A stretch of DNA of 64,000 nt, from NCBI GenBank assembly GCA_025359105.1, contig JANYHK010000032.1, positions 1-64,000 on the forward strand. Reading direction: 5' to 3'. Source of the DNA: Myxococcales bacterium. Lineage in GTDB: Bacteria > Myxococcota_A > Polyangia > Polyangiales > Polyangiaceae. The position numbers and the translations under genes were made by a program. Below, piece after piece: positions 7,284 through 16,982 of this stretch; positions within the stretch are counted from its first letter, which is position 1, and every line of letters starts with the position of its first letter. Under the pieces are notes generated by a model, which was not told where the DNA came from, made no database searches, and worked only from the letters and a program-made list of their open reading frames with translations.

Positions 7284-9911
7284 TCACTTCTTCCAGAGGA
7301 TGCTCGCGCGGCGTGCGCGCCGGTCGCCTGGCTCCGGCCCGTCGTCGTAGTAGTAGAGCGCCCCGTCGTGGAGGACGAGGGACACGTCCAGCGACGGCGG
7401 ACCGTCGAGCGTGAGGAGCGGAAACGCGCGCGGCGCGGCGTCGCCGGCTCGGAGCTCGAGCGCGTCGAGCTCCAGCTGCTCCTTGTCGCCGCGGGCGATC
7501 ACGCCGCGCAGGCCGGTGCCCGTCCCCTCGAGCGCGACCGCGGAGGGGAAGCCGTCGCCGGACGCGCGCACCTTGAAGAGGCCTCCCTTGGGCTTTCCGC
7601 GCTCGTCGAGGCGCGCGAGCATCGCGCCGTGGGCGACCGAGGATTGCGATTCGGCGCCGGAGGGTGCCTCCTCGATCCACGCCAGAAAGACGGCGTCCGT
7701 CGTCCCGGCGAGGACCGGCGAACGCGAGTGCGCGGCGCTCGCGAGGACGCGCTGCTCGTCGCCGAGGCGCTTGGCGTCCTTCGCGCGGAGCTGGGCGACG
7801 AAGATATCCGCGAAGCCGTCGGCAGGGCTCTCGCGCGGGTCGGCCCAACCGAGCCACACGACGTCACCGCGCGCGAGCAGCGTGATGTCGCTCGCGTCGC
7901 CGGGGGCCTCGGTGATCTTCTCTTCGCGCGCGATGCGCGACAGATCGGGGGCCACCTTGGTCGCGAACACCTCACCGTTGCCGGAGCGCCAGTCGACCCA
8001 GGCCACGACCCAGCCGCCGTCCGCCCACGCGATCGCCACGTCGGCGGCGTCGCCCTTCGTCGTCGTCAGCTGGACGTCGTTCTGGCGCTTGCCGCGCTTG
8101 TCGACGCGCGTGACGTGCACCTGTGGATCGCCCCCCTCGCGGGCGACCCACACGATCGCGGCGCCGTCGTCGGGCGTGCCGCCCGGGGCAATGGCGATGC
8201 CGCCGATGGAGAGCGCGCGCGTGCTGATGGTCGACGCGGTGCCGATGGGGAGGCCTCTGGGATCGAGCTGACGCGTCGTGACGTGCGCGCCGGGGGACTC
8301 GGCGCCGCGCTTGCGCTGGCTCGCGTCGTCGAGGGCCGTGGTGAGCAGCGCGACGACGGCCCCGTCGCCCACCGTGGCGACCGCGACGTCCGCGTACGGC
8401 TCTCCCTGGGCGAGCGTCGTCACGACGCCGAGACGTGGCGCGTCGGGAGGGACCGGCGGGGCGACGGGTGCGACGTGCGACGTCGTGCGCGACGCGAGGT
8501 CGATCGCGCGCACGCGCACCGGATCGCCAACCGCAGCCGCGAGGGTCATGCACCGGTCACCGTCGCACGCGAGTCCCCACGCGACATGCGCGACCTCCCG
8601 CTCGTCGGACACGCCGAAGACGAGCGGCTCGGTCTGCACCGCCGTGAGGTTTGCGTCGAAGCGCACGAACGTCGGGATCGCGCCCCCTTCGGCCGCGCGT
8701 GCGGCGCCGGTGAGGGCAAAGCCGCTCTGCGTCGCGGCAAGCTCGGGCGCGGCGCGGCCGGCGAGGTCGATCGCGGCGCCGCGGCCATCCAGCTCGCCGA
8801 GCGGATCGATATGTGCAAGATACACGCGACGCGTCGGGCGCCCGCGGCGGTTCGGCGCGTCCCACGCGAGGAGGCCGCCGGCGGGACCGGTGGAGAGCCC
8901 CACCAGCGCCGAGCCCCCGGCAGCGCTGAGCGCACGGCGCGGCGCCTGGACGGAGCCGTCGTCGCCCACGCTGGCGAGCGTCACCTCGGGATCGCTGGCG
9001 GATCGGTCGGTCCAGGCGAAGAGGAACCGATCGCCGAGGCGCGCCACGTCTACGTCGCCGGTCACCGTGGCCTTCGGTTGCACGACCACGGGCGCGCCGG
9101 CGGGCCGGCCGTCCGGGTCGAGGTGTACCCACGAGAGCGTGCCTGCGCGCGTCGTCCCTTTCTTCACGGGCTCGCCGCTCGTCATGACGAGCGCGAGCCC
9201 GAGGCCGTCGCCCGCCGCCGTCACCTGCCAGCCGAGGACGCCCCGCGACACGCGCACCGGGACGCCGCGCATGCGGCCGTCGGGCTCGATCCCGACCGCG
9301 AGCACGTTCGCGTCGCCGCCGCGCGTCTCCTCCGCCCATACGGCGACCGCGCCTCTCGACGTGGGGACGACCTCGAACCAGACGATGTCGTCGGTCGTGC
9401 GCGAGAGCTCGGTGACCGAACCGCGGGGCGCGCCGGCGTCGTCGATGCCGGCGATCGACAGCGATTCGCCGCGCTCGGTGAGCGACGTCCACGCCGCCAC
9501 GAAGCCGGCGCCGGCGCCCCGCGTGGGCCGAACCGCGAGCGCGGTGACGTCGGTGGTCACCGGCGAGATGACGTGCGCGTCACCGCGGGTGCTCCCGTCC
9601 TGGCCCATGGGCACACTCACGAGGCGGCGGGAGTTGGCCTCGCCGAGACCGACGTACGCGGCCATCGCGACGCCGTCGCGCCGAGTGGCGAACGGCCCGA
9701 TGCTCTTGTCTCCGAGCGTCGCGATGACGAAGGAGGACGGCGGACGGGTCGACTCGCCCTTCTTCGGCGCGGCGGCGGCGGTGGCGGCCGGCTTCTCTGC
9801 GTTCACGCCAACCGGATCCTTCGCGTTCTTCTTGCCACCGCAACCGGGCGCGACGAGCGCGGCGATCGCAAGCGCAACGGGCGGGAGGGATCCGAGCCAG
9901 GCGCGCCTCAA
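7284..9911 (-). CDS. Very large lipoprotein, probable beta-propeller
   Basis: The start is taken as TTG 9911: GGGAGG lies seven bases before it, the next residues (about 3-20) form a short signal peptide, and the lipobox LVAPGC follows. The longer open frame lacks these signs. The 875-residue product is built from repeated units with the pattern V-x-W-x-D/S ... G-D-x-x-V-x-A, for example FLFAWTDRSASDPEV, GWVVAWVDWRSGNGEVF and DVVWLGWADPRE, as in multi-bladed propellers. No catalytic motif was seen. TTG overlaps the TGA of the upstream gene as TTGA, so the two are translated together. A surface scaffold or binding role is likely but unproven. Confidence 0.72.
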   Translation of the reverse strand: MRRAWLGSLPPVALAIAALVAPGCGGKKNAKDPVGVNAEKPAATAAAAPKKGESTRPPSSFVIATLGDKSIGPFATRRDGVAMAAYVGLGEANSRRLVSVPMGQDGSTRGDAHVISPVTTDVTALAVRPTRGAGAGFVAAWTSLTERGESLSIAGIDDAGAPRGSVTELSRTTDDIVWFEVVPTSRGAVAVWAEETRGGDANVLAVGIEPDGRMRGVPVRVSRGVLGWQVTAAGDGLGLALVMTSGEPVKKGTTRAGTLSWVHLDPDGRPAGAPVVVQPKATVTGDVDVARLGDRFLFAWTDRSASDPEVTLASVGDDGSVQAPRRALSAAGGSALVGLSTGPAGGLLAWDAPNRRGRPTRRVYLAHIDPLGELDGRGAAIDLAGRAAPELAATQSGFALTGAARAAEGGAIPTFVRFDANLTAVQTEPLVFGVSDEREVAHVAWGLACDGDRCMTLAAAVGDPVRVRAIDLASRTTSHVAPVAPPVPPDAPRLGVVTTLAQGEPYADVAVATVGDGAVVALLTTALDDASQRKRGAESPGAHVTTRQLDPRGLPIGTASTISTRALSIGGIAIAPGGTPDDGAAIVWVAREGGDPQVHVTRVDKRGKRQNDVQLTTTKGDAADVAIAWADGGWVVAWVDWRSGNGEVFATKVAPDLSRIAREEKITEAPGDASDITLLARGDVVWLGWADPRESPADGFADIFVAQLRAKDAKRLGDEQRVLASAAHSRSPVLAGTTDAVFLAWIEEAPSGAESQSSVAHGAMLARLDERGKPKGGLFKVRASGDGFPSAVALEGTGTGLRGVIARGDKEQLELDALELRAGDAAPRAFPLLTLDGPPSLDVSLVLHDGALYYYDDGPEPGDRRARRASILWKK

Positions 9912-10336
9912 CCGGCACCTCCCGCGTCGAGCGGTGCGCGCACGGCGTCGATGTCGCCCGCGCTCGCGGGGCTCGGGTACAGGCCCGCGCAGCACCCGGT
10001 CGTCTGGGCGAAGGTCAGGCTCGCAGAAAATGTGCTGTCGACGAAGAGGACCTGGACGCTGCATCCGCCGGGCGCCTTCGGCGTGATTGAGTACGTCGCG
10101 CACCCCGTCGCTGCGGCCTGTGTGCACGCCGCGGCGACGCCGTCACACGCGGTCCCGGTGAGCTTCACGGCCGTCACGGCGCCGGCGCTCTCGGCGGGTA
10201 CATGGATGCGCGCGCCGGGAGCGACGCAGTCGCATTCGGTCTTGCTCTGCGCGCAGGCGGGCGCGAACGCGAACGTGAAGGCAGAGGCCATCACGAGAGC
10301 AACACGCGAGCGTGGCGAGATCATCCGGCCGATCAT
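9908..10336 (-). CDS. Small Cys-rich secreted protein
   Basis: The 142-residue product begins with a signal sequence (ALVMASAFTFAFAPAC) that could be cut by signal peptidase I or be a weak lipobox. The mature part has about ten cysteines in CDC, CC and spaced positions, which suggests a disulphide-bonded extracytoplasmic domain. The family is not recognised. Start ATG 10336 or the in-frame ATG twelve bases later; the first lies ten bases after a GCTGTAG box, with no clear Shine-Dalgarno site. It overlaps the large propeller lipoprotein by four bases, so the two probably act together. Confidence 0.65.
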   Translation of the reverse strand: MIGRMISPRSRVALVMASAFTFAFAPACAQSKTECDCVAPGARIHVPAESAGAVTAVKLTGTACDGVAAACTQAAATGCATYSITPKAPGGCSVQVLFVDSTFSASLTFAQTTGCCAGLYPSPASAGDIDAVRAPLDAGGAG

Positions 10337-10346
10337 CTGGGCTCGT

Positions 10347-10360
10347 TCTACAGCAACCGT
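10347..10360 (-). promoter_or_regulatory. Extended -10-like element ACGGTTGCTGTAGA
   Basis: On the minus strand this shares twelve of thirteen bases with the element at 27471-27483 and lies ten bases before the ATG at 10336. The left arm seen in the copies at 3469 and 27448 is missing here; a different small dyad, CGGGA-GAAT-TTTCCCG, lies upstream instead. Confidence 0.4.
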
Positions 10361-10420
10361 CGGGAAAATTCTCCCGCCGTGCGGGGCACGCTCGCGAAAG
10401 CGGCGGAAGGGGCCGCCTCG

Positions 10421-11278
10421 CTACGCCCGGAGCAGTCGGGCGAGGTGTCGCTTCTCCCAGGCGAGCGCGCGGTCGTAGTGCCGAAACTCACGCTCGCGCT
10501 CGAGGAAGTCCGGCGGGTGGAGCATGCGCCGCGCCCCGCCGCGCCCGTGCGGGATGACGTTGTGGAGCATCTCGTGGAACACGACGTACGCGACGAAGTA
10601 CCGCGGCACCCAGCGCCGATCGAGCGCCGGGTGGATGCGGATGAGGCGGTCGAGCGCGCTGTAGCTCCCGAGCTTGATGGTCGAGCGCCGCTGATCGCGG
10701 CGCGTCCCGGCGCGACCCCAGGTGACGAGCGCGTTCACCGTGCCGTCGAAATACCGATCGTTGAGGTCCTGGAAGATGGAGAACAGATCGTGGCGCTCCC
10801 CTTTGGCGACGAGCGGCACGCCGCGCGACCGCCGCGCCAGGCGCGCGCCGTTCACCTCGATGTACTGCCCGACGAAGCTGCTCGCGTCCTTTTCGCCCCG
10901 GACGACGTAGCGCACGAGCGCCCGCTGCACGGAGGCGGGCGCGTCGAGGAACATGTGGTGCAGGCGCACCCGGAGGATGCCTCCCTCGCGCGAGTGGGAG
11001 ATGATCGAGTGGCGGTTGTCGGTGATCGAGAGGAGCACCGGCACCGGCACCGCGCTCGCGAAGCGCCGCTCGAGCGCCTGGCGCGCCCCTTCATGGACGA
11101 AGATGCGCGGGTGCGACGACGGCACGACGAGCGCGAGCTGCGCGTTCACGCGCTCGGGGATCCGGATGGCCGCCGCCCCCATGGGCCTCGGAGCGAGCGC
11201 GCTGCCCGAGGTCGCGCGCGCCAGACGGGGCGCCGCCCATCGGGTACGAACAAGGTCGGTCCAACTGCGGCCTCCCAT
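10421..11278 (-). CDS. SprT-like zinc metallopeptidase-fold protein
   Basis: The 285-residue protein carries HEMLH at residues 235-239, the zinc-binding helix of gluzincin/SprT-like proteins. About 75 residues earlier come LNDRYFDGTVNALVTWG and STIKLGSYS, which fit the SprT-like pattern FNxxYF...L..W and the beta-sheet that leads to the active site. A third histidine follows in IPHGRGG. The N-terminal 110 residues are of a different kind (IPERVNAQLALVVPSSHPR) and may be a separate domain. There is no signal peptide, so it is cytoplasmic. Start ATG 11278 has GAGGAG upstream and a good promoter at 11302-11330. The role, possibly DNA-protein crosslink repair as in SPRTN, is not shown. Confidence 0.72.
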   Translation of the reverse strand: MGGRSWTDLVRTRWAAPRLARATSGSALAPRPMGAAAIRIPERVNAQLALVVPSSHPRIFVHEGARQALERRFASAVPVPVLLSITDNRHSIISHSREGGILRVRLHHMFLDAPASVQRALVRYVVRGEKDASSFVGQYIEVNGARLARRSRGVPLVAKGERHDLFSIFQDLNDRYFDGTVNALVTWGRAGTRRDQRRSTIKLGSYSALDRLIRIHPALDRRWVPRYFVAYVVFHEMLHNVIPHGRGGARRMLHPPDFLEREREFRHYDRALAWEKRHLARLLRA

Positions 11279-11301
11279 CGCGAAATCGTCTCCTCTCTGG
11301 G

Positions 11302-11330
11302 GACGTATGGGACGCGTCCTGGACTGTCAA
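11302..11330 (-). promoter_or_regulatory. Sigma-70-type promoter of the SprT-like gene
   Basis: On the minus strand a perfect -35 TTGACA (11330-11325) is followed after exactly 17 bases by TACGTC (11307-11302), a poor -10. Start codon 11278 lies 23 bases downstream of it. Confidence 0.45.
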
Positions 11331-11349
11331 GGAAGGCTACTTTATGAGC

Positions 11350-14300
11350 TTATTTCGGAACCTTATGCGCGGGGTCTGGGGCCCCCGCCGGGGCCGTTTG
11401 GTGTAGGTTTGCGGGCGCACCGGCGGTCGCATTATTCCCTGGCGCGCCGACGAAAATCAGCGCATCAGCGATGTCGAGATCGAGGTCCAGGACCATGCCG
11501 TCGGGCGTCGCTTGCGCGCGCACCGGTTTGCCACTCGCGCGCGTCACGTCGGTGAAGCGTCCGTCGGTGCACGACGCGCAGCGGACGCCGGCGATGGTCA
11601 CCCGGAGGCCGCGCGCCGGTACCGACGACCAGTTCACGAGGGGGACGAGCAAGCCACGCGGCGACGTGAGCAGCGAGGCCTCGACCGACGGCGAGCTGGC
11701 GACCACGCTGCGCCGCAGGCCACCCACGCGAAGGGTCGCGGCGGCGGTGGCGTCGAAGCCGGTGGGCATGAGGTGGCACATGGCGTCGTCGTCGGATACG
11801 CGGTCCATCGGACGCATCGGGATGGCGGGCCGGAAGACAGCGAAGCCGGGGAGGAAGCCGAGGTAGCGCGCGGTGCCGCGACCCACCGCGCGAGTCGTCG
11901 CGGCGGCGGCGCCGTCGTCGAAGCGCGCGACCACGCTCGCGCCGCTCACGCTGAAGCGGCTGCGCGCCGAGAGGACCGGCAGCGTCCCGCCGCCTTGCAG
12001 GTGGACGGTGTCCATCACACGGGCGAAGGGCAGGTCCTGCTTCTCGTGGCGTATCGGCTCGGCGTCGATCTCGAGCGACGTCTCGCTCACGCCGAGCAGC
12101 TGGCGCAGCACACGATTCGGCCGGTCGAGCTCGTCGTACATGCCGGCGCCCGCCATGGCCACGAGCTGCCCGCCGCCCTCCACCCACTTCGCGATCGCGC
12201 GCGAGGCGGCGACGCTCACGTGCGCGTCGGTCAGGTAGAGCGCCTGATAACTGCCCAGCGCGTCCCCTTCGACCACCACGTCGAGCGGCACCTGGTCCTG
12301 GCGGAGCGCGACGTAGAGCGCGCGCAGGTGCGCGTCGAACGGAGTACGGAGGTCCTCCCAGACGTCGGCGGCCTCGCTGCGAAACAGCGCCGCCGAGCCG
12401 GCCTGGACGAGGCCGTCCTGCACGAGATCGTCGAACGTGCCGAGCTCGTGGAGCGCCTCGCGGATCGCCTCGTACATCTCGGGCGCGTCGACGTGGTTCT
12501 CGGTGTACGACGCCTGCACCGGCCGCAGCTCGAAGAGGCTGAACAGGTTCGCCCCGTGCGCGACGTCGGAGTAGAGCTGGCGACGCCACGCGCGCGGCGT
12601 GTTCCCCGGCATGTGCGGCATCACGTACATGAGGAGGCGCCGGTCGTAGCGCCCACGGAGAGCGGCGCGAAACGTGTCGACCATGAGCCCCGTCACCTGC
12701 GGGCTCACGACCGGCACCTGCCAGACGTAGTCCTCGCCCCACGGCATCGTCAGGCCGCCCTCGCGAAACAGGGAGACGAACTGGTGCGTCGACCCCAGGT
12801 ACATCGGCGCGATGTGCGGCGAGAAGTTCGCGCCGATCGCCGCTGCGGGAAGGCACTTGCGCAAGATGTCGGTGCGGGTCTTGAGCGCCTGGATGCCGAA
12901 GCGGTAGCCGTAGACCTTCGACCAGTAATGGAGGCCTGGGTGCGAGCGACGGCTCTGGGCGTCCGGGCTGTAGGTGAGCGCGTCGAAGCGAGGGCCGATG
13001 GCCGGGTCGAGGTGCGACGGATCGACTTTCGTGCGGAGCCACGCGCGGAAGGCTGCGTGGTCGTCGGCCTTGGGCAGTGCGAGGGAGATCTCGTCGCCGA
13101 GGCTTACGACGCGGATGGCATCGGCGCGCCCGTCGGCCCGCAGCTTGGCGCACTCCGCTTCGAGCTTGTCCGTCGGGACGTGGCGCAGATCGATCAAGCC
13201 GACGCCGTGCGTGCTCGTGCTTTGCGCGAGCTGCGGCGCGCCCATGAGCCGTACGAATTCGGCAGACGCGGCCCGGTAGCGGGGATCGTCGGGGCTCGAG
13301 CCGAAGGTCATCCCGAAGATCGGGGTGCGCGCCGGCGGAACGCCTCGAACCTTCTGTGCGCGCAGGCGCGCGGTGAGCGAGTACAGCGCGTCGTCGGCCA
13401 GCGAGATCGTTCGCGACGCGCGCGTGTCGGCGGCGTACGCGAGGGTCGTCGGGCCGGCGCGGTCCGTGAAGTGCCCGATGCGTTCGACCTTCCCCGGCGC
13501 GCCGGGCACCCCGACGTCGAGATCGTAGAGGGGCGTGCCCTTCCCGCCCTCATTTGCCGCCGTGAGCTTCCAGTCGCCGTCGTTCAGCGCGTCGAGGAGA
13601 TCACCGACCTGTGTCCAGCCGCTCGAAGCGCCCGGCGCGACGACGAGCTTCTTCGGCTTCCAGTCGCGCAGGTGCACCCAGTACGGCGAGTGCTCGATAC
13701 CGGGCGGCACGGTCAAGATCAGCGGGGAGGCGCCGCGGTTCGTCACGTCGAGGAGCACGTCGCCTGTTTGCGTGAGCAGCCCGTCGAGCGGCAGATACCC
13801 CTCCTTCTCGATCCGCCGAGTCACGTCCTCAAGGTCGCTCGTGAGCAGGACGACGTCGACGTTGCGGCGCGCGGCCGGCGTCGGCTGCGGCCCTGCCGTC
13901 AGGGTCAGCCGCGCGACGCCCTCCTCGAGCTCCACGACCGCGTCGTGCCCCTCCCACACGATGCTGTCGGAGCTGCCCCACGGCGGGACGACCTCGGCCG
14001 CGAGCCCCTGTCGGAACGGCCAGATCTTCGTGTTCATGCGCGCGCCGTAGAGACGATCGAGCTTGCTCGCGCCGTTCTGCTCGACGGTGAGGCGAAACTC
14101 GGTGGCAAAGCGCGGCGTCGCCTCGTACCGCACGAGGGCGAGGTAGCGGCCGGTGGACGGGACGGAGACCTCGATGCTCGCGGAGCTCGGTGCACACTGC
14201 TCCGGCGCGCCGAGGTACGCCTTGCGGCTCAAGAACGAGTCGGCGAGCGTCGCCGCGTAGTAGTTGGTTCCGAAGGGTCGCGCGCGGAAGCCGGGACGAT

Positions 14301-14562
14301 CGCCCTCGGCAACGCGCACGCGCATCTCCTCCGCCTCCACGACGACCGTGTTGCTCGAGAGCGGGCGCACCGGCGGGGGCCCAGCGTCGCTCCTGCCGGA
14401 CGCTTCGAACGAAGCGGCGTCGGCGCGCGACGGTGCACCGGATGTGCTCTGGTTTCGCGCGTCGCGCGCATCGGGCGCGTCGTGCCCACACGCCCCGGCG
14501 AGCACGACGGCGAGGGCGAGCGGGAACGGGGTGGCGCTGGAATGAAGTGGCGCGCGACGCAC
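11350..14562 (-). CDS. Large lipoprotein, glycoside hydrolase-like with N-terminal CBM-like domain
   Basis: The 1070-residue protein starts at GTG 14562, with GAGGG just upstream. It has a signal peptide with lipobox LAGAC near Cys25 and a Ser/Asp-rich linker. Residues about 70-240 form a beta-sandwich opening with VVVEAEEM, as in carbohydrate-binding modules. The middle part (about 420-760) has the alternating pattern of a TIM barrel (VVSLGDEISLAL, PWGEDYVWQVP, ALHYWSK-type stretches). A Rossmann-like segment (YQALYLTDAHVSVAASRAI, WVEGGGQLVAMAG) resembles the trimerisation domain of GH42 beta-galactosidases. A beta-sandwich closes the chain. Catalytic acids cannot be assigned safely. It probably degrades an exopolysaccharide or plant-type glycan at the cell surface. 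sixA lies 15 bases upstream in the same direction. Confidence 0.6.
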   Translation of the reverse strand: MRRAPLHSSATPFPLALAVVLAGACGHDAPDARDARNQSTSGAPSRADAASFEASGRSDAGPPPVRPLSSNTVVVEAEEMRVRVAEGDRPGFRARPFGTNYYAATLADSFLSRKAYLGAPEQCAPSSASIEVSVPSTGRYLALVRYEATPRFATEFRLTVEQNGASKLDRLYGARMNTKIWPFRQGLAAEVVPPWGSSDSIVWEGHDAVVELEEGVARLTLTAGPQPTPAARRNVDVVLLTSDLEDVTRRIEKEGYLPLDGLLTQTGDVLLDVTNRGASPLILTVPPGIEHSPYWVHLRDWKPKKLVVAPGASSGWTQVGDLLDALNDGDWKLTAANEGGKGTPLYDLDVGVPGAPGKVERIGHFTDRAGPTTLAYAADTRASRTISLADDALYSLTARLRAQKVRGVPPARTPIFGMTFGSSPDDPRYRAASAEFVRLMGAPQLAQSTSTHGVGLIDLRHVPTDKLEAECAKLRADGRADAIRVVSLGDEISLALPKADDHAAFRAWLRTKVDPSHLDPAIGPRFDALTYSPDAQSRRSHPGLHYWSKVYGYRFGIQALKTRTDILRKCLPAAAIGANFSPHIAPMYLGSTHQFVSLFREGGLTMPWGEDYVWQVPVVSPQVTGLMVDTFRAALRGRYDRRLLMYVMPHMPGNTPRAWRRQLYSDVAHGANLFSLFELRPVQASYTENHVDAPEMYEAIREALHELGTFDDLVQDGLVQAGSAALFRSEAADVWEDLRTPFDAHLRALYVALRQDQVPLDVVVEGDALGSYQALYLTDAHVSVAASRAIAKWVEGGGQLVAMAGAGMYDELDRPNRVLRQLLGVSETSLEIDAEPIRHEKQDLPFARVMDTVHLQGGGTLPVLSARSRFSVSGASVVARFDDGAAAATTRAVGRGTARYLGFLPGFAVFRPAIPMRPMDRVSDDDAMCHLMPTGFDATAAATLRVGGLRRSVVASSPSVEASLLTSPRGLLVPLVNWSSVPARGLRVTIAGVRCASCTDGRFTDVTRASGKPVRAQATPDGMVLDLDLDIADALIFVGAPGNNATAGAPANLHQTAPAGAPDPAHKVPK

Positions 14563-14577
14563 GCGGCCCTCGCGCGG

Positions 14578-15060
14578 CTACTGCGCGCGCTCCCAGGTGA
14601 GGGACTTCGGATCGAGGACGAAGCGGACGCGCACGCCGTCGTCGTCCGCGGAGAGGCCGACGACCAATGCCTTGAGCATCTCCACACGGCGCGACGTGAG
14701 CGCGTGAACGAGGGCCGACAGATCGGGCTCGTGCCCAACGAGCATCGCGCGCTTTCGATGCGCGCCGACGAGCCTGCGCGCGAGCCCGGCGATATCGCCG
14801 CCCGGCGCGATCTCCTCGGCGATCTCGACGGCGCCCGCGCGCGCGCCGAGGTCCGTCACGGCGGCGACGATCTCCGCCGTCTGGCGCGCGCGCACGAGGG
14901 GGCTCGTGAGGATCACGTTGGGCGCCTCGTCCGCGTCGAGGAGAGCCTGCGCGACGTCGCGCACGCGGTCTCTCCCCGAAGAGGTGAGCGCGCGGTCGGC
15001 GTCACGGCCGGACGCGGAGTAGTCCTCCGCCGGGCCGTGACGCATCACGTAGAGCTTCAT
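14578..15060 (-). CDS. sixA: Phosphohistidine phosphatase SixA
   Basis: The 160-residue protein is a minimal histidine phosphatase. The active-site RHG is at residues 7-9 with His8 as phospho-acceptor; SPLVRARQTAEI holds the second conserved Arg pair, and VGHEPDL holds the second catalytic His. Length and motif spacing fit SixA, which dephosphorylates phosphohistidine in His-Asp phosphorelays or the PTS. Its position between recA and a glycosidase-like gene says nothing clear about its target. It follows recA by 42 bases on the same strand. Confidence 0.9.
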   Translation of the reverse strand: MKLYVMRHGPAEDYSASGRDADRALTSSGRDRVRDVAQALLDADEAPNVILTSPLVRARQTAEIVAAVTDLGARAGAVEIAEEIAPGGDIAGLARRLVGAHRKRAMLVGHEPDLSALVHALTSRRVEMLKALVVGLSADDDGVRVRFVLDPKSLTWERAQ

Positions 15061-15102
15061 GGTTTTTGTGTACCACGAAGCGCGGCGCGCGCCGCCTGCG
15101 GC

Positions 15103-16353
<1,251 letters not shown>

Positions 16354-16400
16354 GAGGCGGCTCCTTGCGGCTGTCGGGTAGGCTTTTGGGCTAGAGGATC

Positions 16401-16429
16401 GGTATACTGCGAATCCGTTCAGGTGCCAA
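16401..16429 (-). promoter_or_regulatory. recA promoter with a LexA (SOS) box filling the spacer
   Basis: On the minus strand, -35 TTGGCA (16429-16424) and -10 TATACC (16406-16401) are separated by exactly 17 bases. On the plus strand those 17 bases (16407-16423, CTGCGAATCCGTTCAGG) match 16 of 17 positions of the Myxococcus-type LexA consensus CTRHAMRYBYGTTCAGS as I remember it. A bound repressor would cover the promoter. The recA start lies 47 bases downstream. Confidence 0.8.
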
Positions 16430-16436
16430 CAAAGAG

Positions 16437-16982
16437 ATGCCGACCCCTCCTCTTTTGAGAGCGAGCGCCCGCACGCTGCTGCGGCCGCTCGATGTTGCCG
16501 ACGCCCCCGCGCTCTTCGCGGCGTACGGCGACGACGAAGTTTGCACCTACTGGGCCCGCCCCGCGTACGCAAGTGTCGCCGAGACGACGAAGGCGGTCGC
16601 GTGGGAGATCGAAAATGGCATCAGCTGGGCGGTCGTCGACGCCACGCAGGGAGACGCGAGCCCTGCCGTGGGGCGGGTGAGCTTGTTCAAGGTTCGTGAC
16701 GGCGTGCTCGAGGTGGGGATCATCTTCGCGCGCGCGGCGTGGGGGCGCGGCTTCGCGAGGGACGCGCTCGAGGCGGCGGTCGCGCACGGCTTCGCGACGG
16801 GGGCGCACCGCATCTGCGCGGACGTCGATCCGGACAACGTCGCCTCGCTGCGCCTCTTCGAGCGCGCCCGCTTCGTGCGCGAGGGGCTCCTCCGCAAGGC
16901 GTGGCGCACGCACCTTGGGCTGCGCGACAGCGTCATCCTCGGGCGGCTGGCGCCGGAAGTGGAAGCAGGCAAGAGTGGTTGA
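16437..16982 (+). CDS. GNAT acetyltransferase (RimJ/RimL-like)
   Basis: The 181-residue protein has the RimJ/RimL-type build: an N-terminal strand [20 protein letters not shown], the middle strands GRVSLFKV and LEVGIIF, the acetyl-CoA loop [13 protein letters not shown] and the late helix [20 protein letters not shown], followed by RDSVILGRL. It would transfer acetyl from acetyl-CoA to an amine, often a protein N-terminus or a small molecule. It is divergent from recA, with the recA promoter and LexA box 14 bases before its start, so SOS control of this gene is also possible. The lipoprotein gene downstream overlaps its 3' end. Confidence 0.85.
   Translation: MPTPPLLRASARTLLRPLDVADAPALFAAYGDDEVCTYWARPAYASVAETTKAVAWEIENGISWAVVDATQGDASPAVGRVSLFKVRDGVLEVGIIFARAAWGRGFARDALEAAVAHGFATGAHRICADVDPDNVASLRLFERARFVREGLLRKAWRTHLGLRDSVILGRLAPEVEAGKSG

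Noticed and set aside
9912-10127. Longer start of the large propeller lipoprotein to 10127
   Set aside because: It would overlap the Cys-rich gene in another frame; the TTG at 9911 has a ribosome binding site and is followed directly by the lipoprotein signal.
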